Of a stretch of DNA of 64,000 nt, positions 25,874 to 34,517 are shown one piece after another. The translations under genes and the position numbers were made by a program. Positions within the stretch are counted from its first letter, which is position 1; the number at the start of each line of letters is the position of its first letter. Under the pieces are notes generated by a model. It ran no database searches, had not been told where the DNA came from, and saw only the letters and a program-made list of their open reading frames with translations. This DNA is from Engelhardtia mirabilis (GTDB lineage Bacteria > Planctomycetota > UBA1135 > GCA-002686595): the NCBI RefSeq assembly GCF_007748095.1, contig NZ_CP036287.1, positions 1,550,001-1,614,000 on the forward strand. The letters are read 5' to 3'.

Positions 25874-26855
25874 GCCCTTCGTCCTGGCGCTCTTGCTGCT
25901 CGCTCTGGGGGCCTACGCGCTGCTCGGCGGTGCGGACTTCGGCGCCGGCGTGTGGGAGTTCCAGCTCGGCACGCGCCCCGCGCCCGCCGACCGGCGCTTG
26001 ATCGCGCGGGCCATCGGGCCGGTGTGGGAAGTCAACCACATCTGGCTGCTGTTCCTGTTGATCCTGTTGTTCACCTGCTACCCGCCGGCCTTCGAGCGCC
26101 TGTGCCGCGAGCTGTACCTGCCCCTGCTCTTGGCCCTGGCCGGGATCGTGGCCCGCGGCGCGGGCTTCGTGTTCCGCTCCTACGGGCCCAGGGACCTGGG
26201 CAGCCGCACCCTGTGGACGGCGGTCTTCGCCTTCGCCTCGACCACCACGCCCTTCTTCCTGGGCGCGAGCCTGGGCGCCGTGGCGTCCTTCGAGCTGGGC
26301 GTCGACGACGCGCGCCCGGCTTGGACCCACCCGCTCGCGATCTACTCGGGCTTCCTCGGCGTCGCGATCTGCGCGTTCCTGGCGGCGGTGTTCCTGGTGC
26401 GCGAGGCGCGGCGCGGCGGCGACTCGGAGTTGGAAGAGTCCTGGCGCCAGCGCGCCCTGGTTTCGGGCGCCTGGGCCGGCGCCGCCGCGGGCATCGGCCT
26501 GTTGTTCGTGCGCGGCGCCGCGCCCGAGCTCGCCGAGCGCCTGTACCAGCACGGCGAACTCTGGATCGGTCTGTCGATTTCCTCGGGGCTCGCGACCATG
26601 GTCGCCCTCGCCCTGCGTAGACCGACCCTGGCCAGCGCGACCGCTGCCGGGGCGGTGCTGGGCGTGCTGTTCGGCGTGGCCCACGCGCTCTACCCGCAGA
26701 TCCTGCCGCCGACCATGGACCTGGCGTCCGCCCGCGCGGAGGACGTGGTCCTGTGGACCGTGGTCTGGGGTGTGGCCTGTGGCCTGGTGATCCTGTTGCC
26801 TTCGCTCTGGTTGCTCTTCCGCCTGTTCAAGTCCGATGCCCCGCCAAACCCTTGA
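25863..26855 (+). CDS. cydB: Cytochrome bd-type quinol oxidase subunit II
   Basis: A 330-aa membrane protein with about eight helices. The family N-terminus ALGAYALLGGADFGAGVWEF and the block IGPVWEVNHIWLLFLLILLF followed by CYPPAF are diagnostic of CydB/CioB. It forms the heterodimeric oxidase with CydA. ATG 25863 overlaps the cydA stop by 11 bp, indicating translational coupling. No CydX/CydS-type small subunit and no cydDC assembly transporter are found nearby; the next frame, overlapping the cydB end by 20 bp, encodes a different membrane protein. Confidence 0.94.
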   Translation: MTPEPFVLALLLLALGAYALLGGADFGAGVWEFQLGTRPAPADRRLIARAIGPVWEVNHIWLLFLLILLFTCYPPAFERLCRELYLPLLLALAGIVARGAGFVFRSYGPRDLGSRTLWTAVFAFASTTTPFFLGASLGAVASFELGVDDARPAWTHPLAIYSGFLGVAICAFLAAVFLVREARRGGDSELEESWRQRALVSGAWAGAAAGIGLLFVRGAAPELAERLYQHGELWIGLSISSGLATMVALALRRPTLASATAAGAVLGVLFGVAHALYPQILPPTMDLASARAEDVVLWTVVWGVACGLVILLPSLWLLFRLFKSDAPPNP

Positions 26856-28077
26856 GTCTGCGCCTCCGAGTGGGGGCTTTCCGATCGTCGCGCTGCTGGT
26901 CGGCGGACCGATCCTCGTGTTCGTGGGCCTGGGTCTGATTCAGGCCTTTCGTTTCCTCGGGCCCTGCCTGTTCGGCCATTGCACGCCGGGCGGAACGCCG
27001 GCGGTTCAGTTGACGGCTTTCGACGGTCTGGGGCTCGCCCGGCGCGAGATGGCAGTGATCCCCGGCGTGGGCGACATCTCGGACCTGCGCCTCGTCGAGG
27101 TCGACGGTCGCGAGCAACTCCTGGTGGCCGGCACGTGCGGGTTCGCGTGGGTGGATCCCACGAGTTGGTCGATCCTCGCTGGCGCGGCCTTCGAGCTGGA
27201 CTGCCCGCCCTACCTGCCCAGTCGTATCGTCGACGCGGGCGGAGATGGCGAGTTCGAGTTCGCCCGCTTCGGTCAGGGCTGGGTGGGACCGGTGGCGCTG
27301 CTCGATCACCGTGGCCGCGTGCTCTGGAAGCGGTCCGAGCCGAGTCGAACCGAGCACCTGCTCGACGTCGATGGGGACGGTGCGCCCGAGTTCTTGGTCG
27401 CGGCCGCCAACTCGAACAAGGTCGAGCTCGTGGACGCGCGTGGCCGAATCCGGTGGACCAAGCGCCTCGCTCGCGATCGCGCCATCGTCCCCTTCGACAT
27501 GGACGGCGACGGCCGCCAGGAACTGCTCACCACCGATGACAAGGACCTGATCGTGTACAGCAGCGAAGGCGACGAGTTGCTGCGGACCCGCCCGCCCGGC
27601 GGCGGCTACGTCAACGCCATCTCGGTCGACACCCATGGGGGCACCCCGCGGATCGTCGTCGGCGCCTACCGCAAGGACGGCGACGAGCCCGGCCAGTGGT
27701 ACCACTGGTTCGAGCGTGACGCGCGAACCCTGGTCGAGAGCCGGCCCGCGGGCGAGCTCTCGAACCTCGAGCCCTGGGGCGAGTTGAGGCCCGCAGGCAG
27801 CGCGGGTCCGATCCGGCTCCTGGCTGCAAACCTGAAGGAACAGGGCGCGTGGGTCGGATTCACGGGGTCGACGCTGATGCTCGTGGCCGCCGACGAGAAG
27901 GATCGCGTCCGCGCGCGCTACCTCTTCGACGGCCCCGAAGGCGGTGCCGTCGCCGACGGCGCGGCGCTGGTGCTCGACCCCCAGGCCCCGCGTGTGCTCG
28001 TGGGCTACGCCGACCGCCTGTGGCTGCTGGAGCCGCTGGCCGCACCGGTCACGGAAGCGCGAACGGACGCAGAGTGA
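26836..28077 (+). CDS. Single-pass membrane protein with FG-GAP-like propeller
   Basis: A 413-aa protein with one N-terminal membrane helix (IVALLVGGPILVFVGLGLIQ, residues 17-36), then CLFGHC and a long extracytoplasmic domain. That domain has repeats with calcium-binding-like loops DVDGDGAPEF and DMDGDGRQEL, characteristic of FG-GAP/VCBS propellers, and the blades are separated by about 50 residues. The start overlaps cydB by 20 bp, so it belongs to the same transcript and is probably made with the oxidase. A role in the sulfide/bd module is unknown; it could be a surface sensor or scaffold. Its 3' end overlaps the convergent downstream gene by 29 bp. Confidence 0.75.
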   Translation: MPRQTLESAPPSGGFPIVALLVGGPILVFVGLGLIQAFRFLGPCLFGHCTPGGTPAVQLTAFDGLGLARREMAVIPGVGDISDLRLVEVDGREQLLVAGTCGFAWVDPTSWSILAGAAFELDCPPYLPSRIVDAGGDGEFEFARFGQGWVGPVALLDHRGRVLWKRSEPSRTEHLLDVDGDGAPEFLVAAANSNKVELVDARGRIRWTKRLARDRAIVPFDMDGDGRQELLTTDDKDLIVYSSEGDELLRTRPPGGGYVNAISVDTHGGTPRIVVGAYRKDGDEPGQWYHWFERDARTLVESRPAGELSNLEPWGELRPAGSAGPIRLLAANLKEQGAWVGFTGSTLMLVAADEKDRVRARYLFDGPEGGAVADGAALVLDPQAPRVLVGYADRLWLLEPLAAPVTEARTDAE

Positions 28078-30442
28078 GCTCGTCCTCGTCGAGGGCCAGC
28101 AGCCGCTCGCCGTCGGCGGACAGGCCCAGGGTCCAGCGGTCCTCCGGCACGCGTCCCTCCAGGGTGATCGGCGTCAAGCGGCCGTTGTCGGGGTCGACCA
28201 GCAGGGCCACTTCCTCGAAGGATGAGGACAACAGCACGCGCTCTCCGCTCACAGCCAGCTCGAGGCTCAGTCGGGAGACCTCCGGCAGTTCGACCGACCA
28301 CAGGGCGCGTCCCTGCGAGTCGAAGCGGGAGAACCAGGTATCCCGCTCGCGAATGGTGAAGTTCCAGGGGTAGTCCTCCAGCAGGTACAAGCCCCCGTCG
28401 TCGCTGACGGCGAGGTCGAGCACGCCTCGAATCCAGCGGCCGTCCGCGCGCCGCTCGATCCGGTCGAGGACCGCGCCATCGCCGTCCTCGAGGGTCGCGC
28501 CCCCCGCGTCCCTCCAGGTCCAACGCCGACCGGTGGCGTCGAGGAAGAGCGCGTGGGATCCGGTCTCGACCACCCGCGTCCGCTCACCGGACGAACTCCA
28601 GAAGAGGTGCGCGCCCTCGCGTGACTCGAGCACGACCGACCCGTCGGGTAGGGACGTCAGGTCGGGTGAGCCGAAGCCCCTGAGGACGTCGCCCGGCGCC
28701 GTGGGGCCGATCCAGAGCCTTTGGCCATCCGCCGACCACAGGTGGAGTGCGCCCGTGTACCGGTCGACCATGGCGATGCGATCGCCGCCCAGGATCGCCC
28801 TACCAGCACTGTCGTGCAGACCACCGCCCTGGTCGGGGAAACCCAGCGTCTCGACGACTTCGCCCGTCGAATCCAGGCGCAGGAAGGCGAAGTCGTCGAG
28901 GGTCCACAGGCTGCCATCGGGAGCGAAGTGGTAGTCCTGGGGCCTGAGCCGCGGCCCGCCTGGGAAATGGGGTAGCAAACGACTCAACTCCACTCCATCG
29001 CGGTCGAGGAGCTGGAGTGGCTCGTTGTGAAACTGGCGCCGGAGCGAATCCCGACCGACCAACACTCGACCGTCGGCTGCTTCGACCCTCAGGTCGCGAC
29101 CTCGCTCGACCCGTGCGTACTTGGGTTCCCTCTGCGGGTCGACCGGGATCAGTCGCCCCGTCTCGTCATCGGCGAGGTACGTGTCGGAGCGCTCGGGCCG
29201 ATTCCAGCCGTTCTTGCAGTGGACGAACCAGCCGCCGCCCTCGAGGGGGTGCCAGGTGACCTTGACGTCGTCCCGAACGCCCGGCACCGGCTCGAACTCA
29301 CGGCGACTGGCCTCGGTCCCGTCGCGGCGGAGCACGACGCGCTCGTAGCGCAGGCCATCCAGTCGATGCACCAGGTCGATGCGGCCCTCGGCGTCGATGG
29401 TCCACTGCGCGAGCTTGGCCGTGGCGGGCAGGGGGCCGACCTCGCCGCGCTCGAGGCTCACCGGTTCGAGGGCGGTGAGGGTGAGCGCCTCCGATTCGGG
29501 GCTGGGCGCGGAGGCAACCGGGTTCGGCGCATGGGTGGCACGCGCGAGCTCGCTCACGACCGTCTCGCCGTCGAGCTGCTCGGCGCGGAAGGTGACCCGT
29601 TGGCCTTCGCCGGCCAGCCACAGCTCGAACACCCCGTCGGGGCGAATGTCGAGCAGGCCGTCGCCGTCGCACAGTTGCGTCTCGACCGCACTCTCGAAGC
29701 CGTCTGCGTCTTCCACTCCGGTGCCGAAGGGGCGATCGAGTCGCCAGACCATTCGACCCTGCCAGTCGAACAGGGCGAAGAAGTGACCGCCGTGGGGGAA
29801 CTCGCTCGGCCGGTCGTCCGCGCGACTGGAGACCCATCCGTGGAGCAGGAACAGGTCGAGATCTCGCAGGCAGCCGACCGTGTACGCGTACTGACCGCGC
29901 GAGGAACCGTCTTCGCCGTCGGCGAGTGGCGAGATGTTCGCCAGTCGCTCGCCGCTGGCGAGGTCGTAGCAACGCCAGCTCGAGCTCGGGCTGATGCCGA
30001 GTCGCTCAGCCCCGATCCAAACCAAGGCCTGACGTCCGCCCTCCGGTAACAGCACGCCCCTGGCCCAAGGCAGCTCGGGACCGTCGATGTTCCCGTAGCT
30101 TCGCGGCTCGCGCTCGAGCACGCGCACCTCGCCATCCGGCTCGACCAGCGCCACCAGGAACTCGCCCTCGCCCACAGGCCCGGTCTCGGAGAACCCGAAG
30201 GCCCGCCCCTGGGCGTCGACCGCGGCCTGGTGGAAGGTGAAGGGCAACTCTGTGCGCCAAACCAGCTCGCCGTCGCGCGAGAGGGCTACCTGCGACGCTC
30301 CCCAACCGTGGCGCTGGCCGGGGTCCACCGCCAGCTCGAAGTGACCGTCCGGCGAGGCGTAGCGCGCCGGATCGAGGAAGTGCGGCTCGTAGTCGACGGG
30401 GACGCTGGACGCGACGAGGGCAAGGACGGTCGCGGAGATCAT
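28049..30442 (-). CDS. Large secreted protein of unknown function, propeller-like
   Basis: A 797-aa protein with a short signal peptide (MISATVLALVASSVPV). The body consists of beta-rich segments that repeat phrases such as DGELVWRTELPFTFHQAAVDAQGRA (near the N-terminus), GSLWTLDDFAFLRLDSTG and SRFDSQGRALWSVELP, suggesting a multi-bladed propeller. No catalytic motif is recognised. I chose ATG 30442 because it gives the signal peptide; the frame is open from 30556. The gene is convergent with, and overlaps by 29 bp, the FG-GAP-like gene. Function unknown. Confidence 0.72.
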   Translation of the reverse strand: MISATVLALVASSVPVDYEPHFLDPARYASPDGHFELAVDPGQRHGWGASQVALSRDGELVWRTELPFTFHQAAVDAQGRAFGFSETGPVGEGEFLVALVEPDGEVRVLEREPRSYGNIDGPELPWARGVLLPEGGRQALVWIGAERLGISPSSSWRCYDLASGERLANISPLADGEDGSSRGQYAYTVGCLRDLDLFLLHGWVSSRADDRPSEFPHGGHFFALFDWQGRMVWRLDRPFGTGVEDADGFESAVETQLCDGDGLLDIRPDGVFELWLAGEGQRVTFRAEQLDGETVVSELARATHAPNPVASAPSPESEALTLTALEPVSLERGEVGPLPATAKLAQWTIDAEGRIDLVHRLDGLRYERVVLRRDGTEASRREFEPVPGVRDDVKVTWHPLEGGGWFVHCKNGWNRPERSDTYLADDETGRLIPVDPQREPKYARVERGRDLRVEAADGRVLVGRDSLRRQFHNEPLQLLDRDGVELSRLLPHFPGGPRLRPQDYHFAPDGSLWTLDDFAFLRLDSTGEVVETLGFPDQGGGLHDSAGRAILGGDRIAMVDRYTGALHLWSADGQRLWIGPTAPGDVLRGFGSPDLTSLPDGSVVLESREGAHLFWSSSGERTRVVETGSHALFLDATGRRWTWRDAGGATLEDGDGAVLDRIERRADGRWIRGVLDLAVSDDGGLYLLEDYPWNFTIRERDTWFSRFDSQGRALWSVELPEVSRLSLELAVSGERVLLSSSFEEVALLVDPDNGRLTPITLEGRVPEDRWTLGLSADGERLLALDEDELTLRPFALP

Positions 30443-31102
30443 GGGTCCAGCATAGGCCGCGCCTCGGAAGGACTGGTCGTGGCGTGGCGGTCCCGGCGGT
30501 CCATCCGCGACCGCGACCGCGACCGTGGGCGGCCAATCGGCCAAGTCGGCGCGCACACTGGCGACCGGGAGGCGGGCTCCGACTTCGCTCGATGCCTGCT
30601 CGTCCTGGTGTCCTGGATCAGAAACTCGGCGTCACTTCCCGGGATCCGATCGCCGCTGGCGTCGGCGCGCCTAGCCAGCATCGAGCGGACCTCCGGGAAG
30701 TGACGCCGAGTTTCTGATCCAGGACCCTGGCTCTCGCCGGGGGAGTGGCCCCACGTCACGGTGCGACTGGCTGGGCCGCGGGAGCCGACGACCCATCCTC
30801 GGGTCCGCACAGGCCCTTGGTGCCCGTGGTGCGGCGGATTCCGTTCGAAGGGGTGGGCCGTGCCGTTCTCTCAACTGGAGGGCTGGGGTCAACTCGACGC
30901 CGGATCGGTCGTCGAGACCTGGTCTCCGGCGCGCGTCGCCGGAGCTCGCCGGTGCTTGCACGGCGCGGTTGGTCGGGTCGGGCCAGGTCGGCGACCTGGC
31001 GATCGCGACCGGCGCGGCTCGCAGGTTGAGCCCTCTCTTCGACCTGCCGGACCTCTCGGGGCCGCGGGCCGCTACTCACGCACAGACTCCAACGGCTGAA
31101 CC
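30443..31102. other. 660-bp divergent intergenic region holding a palindromic element
   Basis: The region separates two divergently transcribed genes, so both promoters should lie here. Its only recognisable structure is the palindromic element at 30610-30725. I see no convincing small gene; the remaining sequence is GC-rich with short Arg/Pro-rich open frames. Confidence 0.5.
30610..30725. repeat. Palindromic intergenic element, copy A (116 bp)
   Basis: Perfect 33-bp inverted repeat arms (30610-30642 and 30693-30725) around a 50-bp core. The outer part of the core is itself imperfectly complementary, so the whole element can fold into one long hairpin. A second copy of identical length lies at 54674-54789; I count 9 differences in 116 positions (about 92% identity). 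One difference is a compensatory C-G to T-A change in the stem. No transposase-like gene is adjacent. It could be a MITE- or REP-like element. Confidence 0.85.
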
Positions 31103-34100
31103 ATGGCGACGAACTCGAAGGATGGATCGCTGGTTCCGGCGTCGCTGATGCTGGTAGTCGGGGCGGCGGTTGGCGGGGCGCTCTTGTACGAGAAGCCGTT
31201 CGAGATCTTCCGGCCCTCGGCGGCGGCCAACTGGTCGGCGCCGCACCTGTCGGTCGAAACAGTGCCCGCGCGGCTGTGGCAGGATCCGATCCACGCGGTG
31301 GTCAGCGGGACCCACGCCTTCGTGACCCGCGACGAGGTCCCGCGGGCGGACTTGGTCGTTCCCGTGCTCGTGCCGGGAGCGGGGCGAGCGGAGGCGATCG
31401 AACTGCGGCTGCGCGCGCGCTACGCCGTGGTGGCGGGCTTCGCCGTGGAGGGCTGGCTGCCGGTGCAACAGGAGGCCATCGGCTGCCTGCGCGTGGACGA
31501 GTTGTGGCACGAAGACGGCGGGCTGGTCCACGACCACGAGTTGGCGAAGTCGGAGAGCAAGCCCGAGCAGGAGAGCTGCCTGATCCCCTTCGAGCGCTTC
31601 CGTTCGCCGGACGGCGAGCGCACGGCCCTGGTGCTGTGGGTCGCCGAGAGTCACTTGGGTACGAAGCCGCTCGAGGCGCTCGAGGCCATGATCAGCGGCA
31701 GCCTGCACGAGACTCCGGAACACGATGGCGAGGTCGAGGATGCCACCGACCTGGCCCAGGGATCACAGCCCGCTCCCGCGGCGCGACCGAGTTCGGCGGC
31801 CCTCGCGCTGGAGACGGATGGGCTTGCGGCCGCGGCCTCGATCAGCGAGGCGGGCATGTCGTCGAGCGCCGATCGCGGCGCGCCCGCGGGAGCCGAGCAC
31901 GCGACTTCGCCGCCGCGCCCCCTCGGCGACGCGGTCTGCGTCCTGGGACCGACCAGCTCGAACGGCCTGCTCGACATGCTGAACGAGGTGACCACGGTCG
32001 AGAAGGGTCGCTTCGAGGGCTGGCGGTTGATCAACTACCGGGCCACGGCGCCCGAAGCCCTGCTGCTGCGCGAGGTGACGATCCCCGGCGAGAGTCGCCT
32101 CGATCCGCCCGACTCGCGCATCCAGACCGCGCGGGATTGCATGGCCCGCGCCGGCATCGACTACACGCGCGTGCTGTGCACGGACGACGAGCTGCTGCTG
32201 GCCCTGGTGTCGGAGCTCGAGCTGCGCGGCGTCGACCTCGTCGAACCGGACGTGGGCCTGGCACTGGTGTCCGAGCTCGACACCCTCTACGGGCGGTCGA
32301 TGGCGCGGACCCTGAGCGTGATCATCGGGCTCGAGCAGGAGCGCCGCGATCAGGTTCCATCGTCCGTGGACGGGCTTGCGCCTCTCGAGGCCCTGCGCGC
32401 GCGCCTGCGGCTGACGTCCGACAACGAGCAGAACGACTCGGTGCGCCAGGTCAGCTACCTGCGCGGGCTGGACGGGGTCACGCCCCTGGCCGAGCTGAAG
32501 GAGCAACCGGCCAGCGGACGCAGCGCCATGGACGCCCTGCGTCAACCCATCGGGCCCAGCCAGCTCGACTACATCCGGCGCCAGGCCAAGTCGCTCCTGC
32601 GGCGGGGTTGGCGACCGGGCGGTGGGGGTCTCGAGGCCGGCGGACCAGTGGTCAAGGCGATCGGCGTCGTCGGCACCGATCCCTACGACAAGCAACTCGT
32701 GCTCCAGGCCCTGCGGCCGACCTTCGAGGAGTTGCTGTTCTTCTCCACCGACCTCGACGCGCGGCTGTTGCACCCCAGCCAGTACCCCTGGACCCGCAAC
32801 GTGGTCGTGGCCACGGCCTATGGCCTCGAGCTGTCCGAGACCTTGCAGGGCGAGGTGCCGCCCTTTCGCGACGGCTACCAGACCGCGACCTTCCTGGCCG
32901 GACGCCTGGCGATCGCGGAGGAGAGCCTGCTCGGTCGGCTGGGGGAGATCGGCCAGCTCGACATGCAGGGGCGCTTCGACCCGCCGCCGCCGAAGATCTA
33001 CGAAGTCGCGCGCAGCGGCGCCTGGGACATGGCGCGCGAGGGCGACGGCTTCCATCCCCTGCCGCCAGCCAAGCGCTTCGCGAGCAACAGCGGCTTCTGG
33101 CACCGGGCGCGGGTGGTGTCGATCGTGGTACTCCTGGCCGCGCTCTACGCCGCCACCAGCCTGGTCATCGGCCGCTGGCACAGCGTCTCGACCGCGGTGG
33201 ACGAAGTGCGCGGCCGCGACTGGCTGGTCGCGCTGCTGCGGCCGCGGGCCATGTTGGCGGCGGTGGCCGTGGCGTGCCTGGTGCCGGCCCTGGTGCTCTT
33301 GAGCTTCAGCGGCTTGGCCGAGCCCTTCGCCCTGGCCGAGGGCCTCAGCGTCTGGCCCACCGAAGCCCTGCGCTTCATCGTGATCCTGGTCTCGATCGGC
33401 GTGCTGCTGTTCGGCCTCGCGCGCCTGTCGATCAACGCGCGTGAGATCGAGGATCAGTGGGGCCTGCGCGGGAACAGGACGTCGGTCGAGGTCGCCCAGC
33501 GGGCCGAGGACGCGCCTGGGCCGACCCGTGGCGGGTGGTCGCGGTTGGTGGAGAGCCTGGGTTGGTCCGTGGGCATCGAGCGGCACGACGGCCAGCGTTC
33601 GGCGGCCGCCTTCTGGGAGCGCTACATGGAGAACGCCCGGCCGACGCGGGTGGCCCTGCGGGTGGGCATCGCCCTGGCGCTCGTGGCGACGCTGACGATG
33701 GTCGCGATCGCCGACACGGGCTGGCCTGCGTCACCGATCCGAGGCCACGGGGTGCGCCTTCTGGACCAGGTGCTCGGGATCGCCTCGCTGGTGAGCTTCA
33801 CGGTGCTGCTCTTGTTCGTCAGCGACGCCTCGCGTGAATGCGCGACCCTGATCCATCGCCTGACCGCGCGGGAGGGGCTCGAGGCCCTCGAGTGGCCGGC
33901 CGAGTGCAAGCTGCGCGACGAGCTGCGGATCGGCACCGGCGGTCAGGCCGAGCTGATCGAGATCCGCCTGATCGCGCGCCGCACCAAGGCCGTCGGGCAG
34001 TTGATCGTGGGGCCCTTCTTCGTGTTGCTGCTGCTCGTGCTCTCGCACAACAGCTACTTCGACCATTGGACGTGGTCGCCGGCGATCGTCTTCGTCTACA

Positions 34101-34444
34101 GCCTGCTGCTGCTGCTCGCCGTGGGGGCCGCGATGCGGATGCGGCACCAGGCGGAGCGCGCCCGTCGTCGCGTCGTGGCGCGGCTCGAGGACCGACTGCT
34201 GCGATTGAGCGGTGAGCCCGCGCCGGCGGAGAGGGCCGGCAAGGGCAAGGCCAAGGCCGCCGATCCCGACGCGGGTGAGAACCCCAAACAGTTGGCCCTG
34301 GCCCTGGAGCAGATCCGCTCCCTGCGCGAGGGGGCCTTCGCGCCCTGGTTCCAGAATCCGGTCATCCGGGCCGTGCTGATGCCCTTCGGTGGGGCGGGGG
34401 CCCTGGCCCTGGTCGACCTGATGGTTCAGTCGGGATTGACCTGA
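31103..34444 (+). CDS. Very large multi-pass membrane protein of unknown function
   Basis: A 1,113-aa protein. A membrane helix near the N-terminus (LVPASLMLVVGAAVGGALLY) precedes a soluble region of about 640 residues. Parts of that region resemble a type I periplasmic-binding-protein fold (AVCVLGPTSSNGLLDMLNE near 280, ALVSELDTLYGRSMARTL near 390, IGVVGTDPYDKQLVLQALRP near 520, NVVVATAYGLEL near 570). The C-terminal third has about seven helices (e.g. VVSIVVLLAALYAATSLVIG, FIVILVSIGVLLFGLARL, LIVGPFFVLLLLVLSH, IVFVYSLLLLLAVGAAM). A Ser/Ala-rich linker lies around 215-270. The layout suggests a ligand-sensing ectodomain on a membrane core, but the family is unnamed to me. ATG 31103 is the only plausible start. 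Confidence 0.78.
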   Translation: MATNSKDGSLVPASLMLVVGAAVGGALLYEKPFEIFRPSAAANWSAPHLSVETVPARLWQDPIHAVVSGTHAFVTRDEVPRADLVVPVLVPGAGRAEAIELRLRARYAVVAGFAVEGWLPVQQEAIGCLRVDELWHEDGGLVHDHELAKSESKPEQESCLIPFERFRSPDGERTALVLWVAESHLGTKPLEALEAMISGSLHETPEHDGEVEDATDLAQGSQPAPAARPSSAALALETDGLAAAASISEAGMSSSADRGAPAGAEHATSPPRPLGDAVCVLGPTSSNGLLDMLNEVTTVEKGRFEGWRLINYRATAPEALLLREVTIPGESRLDPPDSRIQTARDCMARAGIDYTRVLCTDDELLLALVSELELRGVDLVEPDVGLALVSELDTLYGRSMARTLSVIIGLEQERRDQVPSSVDGLAPLEALRARLRLTSDNEQNDSVRQVSYLRGLDGVTPLAELKEQPASGRSAMDALRQPIGPSQLDYIRRQAKSLLRRGWRPGGGGLEAGGPVVKAIGVVGTDPYDKQLVLQALRPTFEELLFFSTDLDARLLHPSQYPWTRNVVVATAYGLELSETLQGEVPPFRDGYQTATFLAGRLAIAEESLLGRLGEIGQLDMQGRFDPPPPKIYEVARSGAWDMAREGDGFHPLPPAKRFASNSGFWHRARVVSIVVLLAALYAATSLVIGRWHSVSTAVDEVRGRDWLVALLRPRAMLAAVAVACLVPALVLLSFSGLAEPFALAEGLSVWPTEALRFIVILVSIGVLLFGLARLSINAREIEDQWGLRGNRTSVEVAQRAEDAPGPTRGGWSRLVESLGWSVGIERHDGQRSAAAFWERYMENARPTRVALRVGIALALVATLTMVAIADTGWPASPIRGHGVRLLDQVLGIASLVSFTVLLLFVSDASRECATLIHRLTAREGLEALEWPAECKLRDELRIGTGGQAELIEIRLIARRTKAVGQLIVGPFFVLLLLVLSHNSYFDHWTWSPAIVFVYSLLLLLAVGAAMRMRHQAERARRRVVARLEDRLLRLSGEPAPAERAGKGKAKAADPDAGENPKQLALALEQIRSLREGAFAPWFQNPVIRAVLMPFGGAGALALVDLMVQSGLT

Positions 34445-34517
34445 TCGTGTTGGAATCGAGCCTGCCGATCGGCCGGGAAGACGGCCGACACGACCAATGG
34501 ACCGGAGGAACAAGACC

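Noticed and set aside
30610..30725. The palindrome as a CRISPR or ordinary terminator
   Set aside because: Two isolated copies without spacers are not an array. As a terminator it lies far (114 bp or more) from any stop and sits in a divergent region.
34497..34517. ATG at 34497 as start of the secreted protein
   Set aside because: The strong GGAGG at 34504-34508 would lie inside the coding region; TTG 34518 uses it with a 9-nt spacing and gives a cleaner signal peptide.
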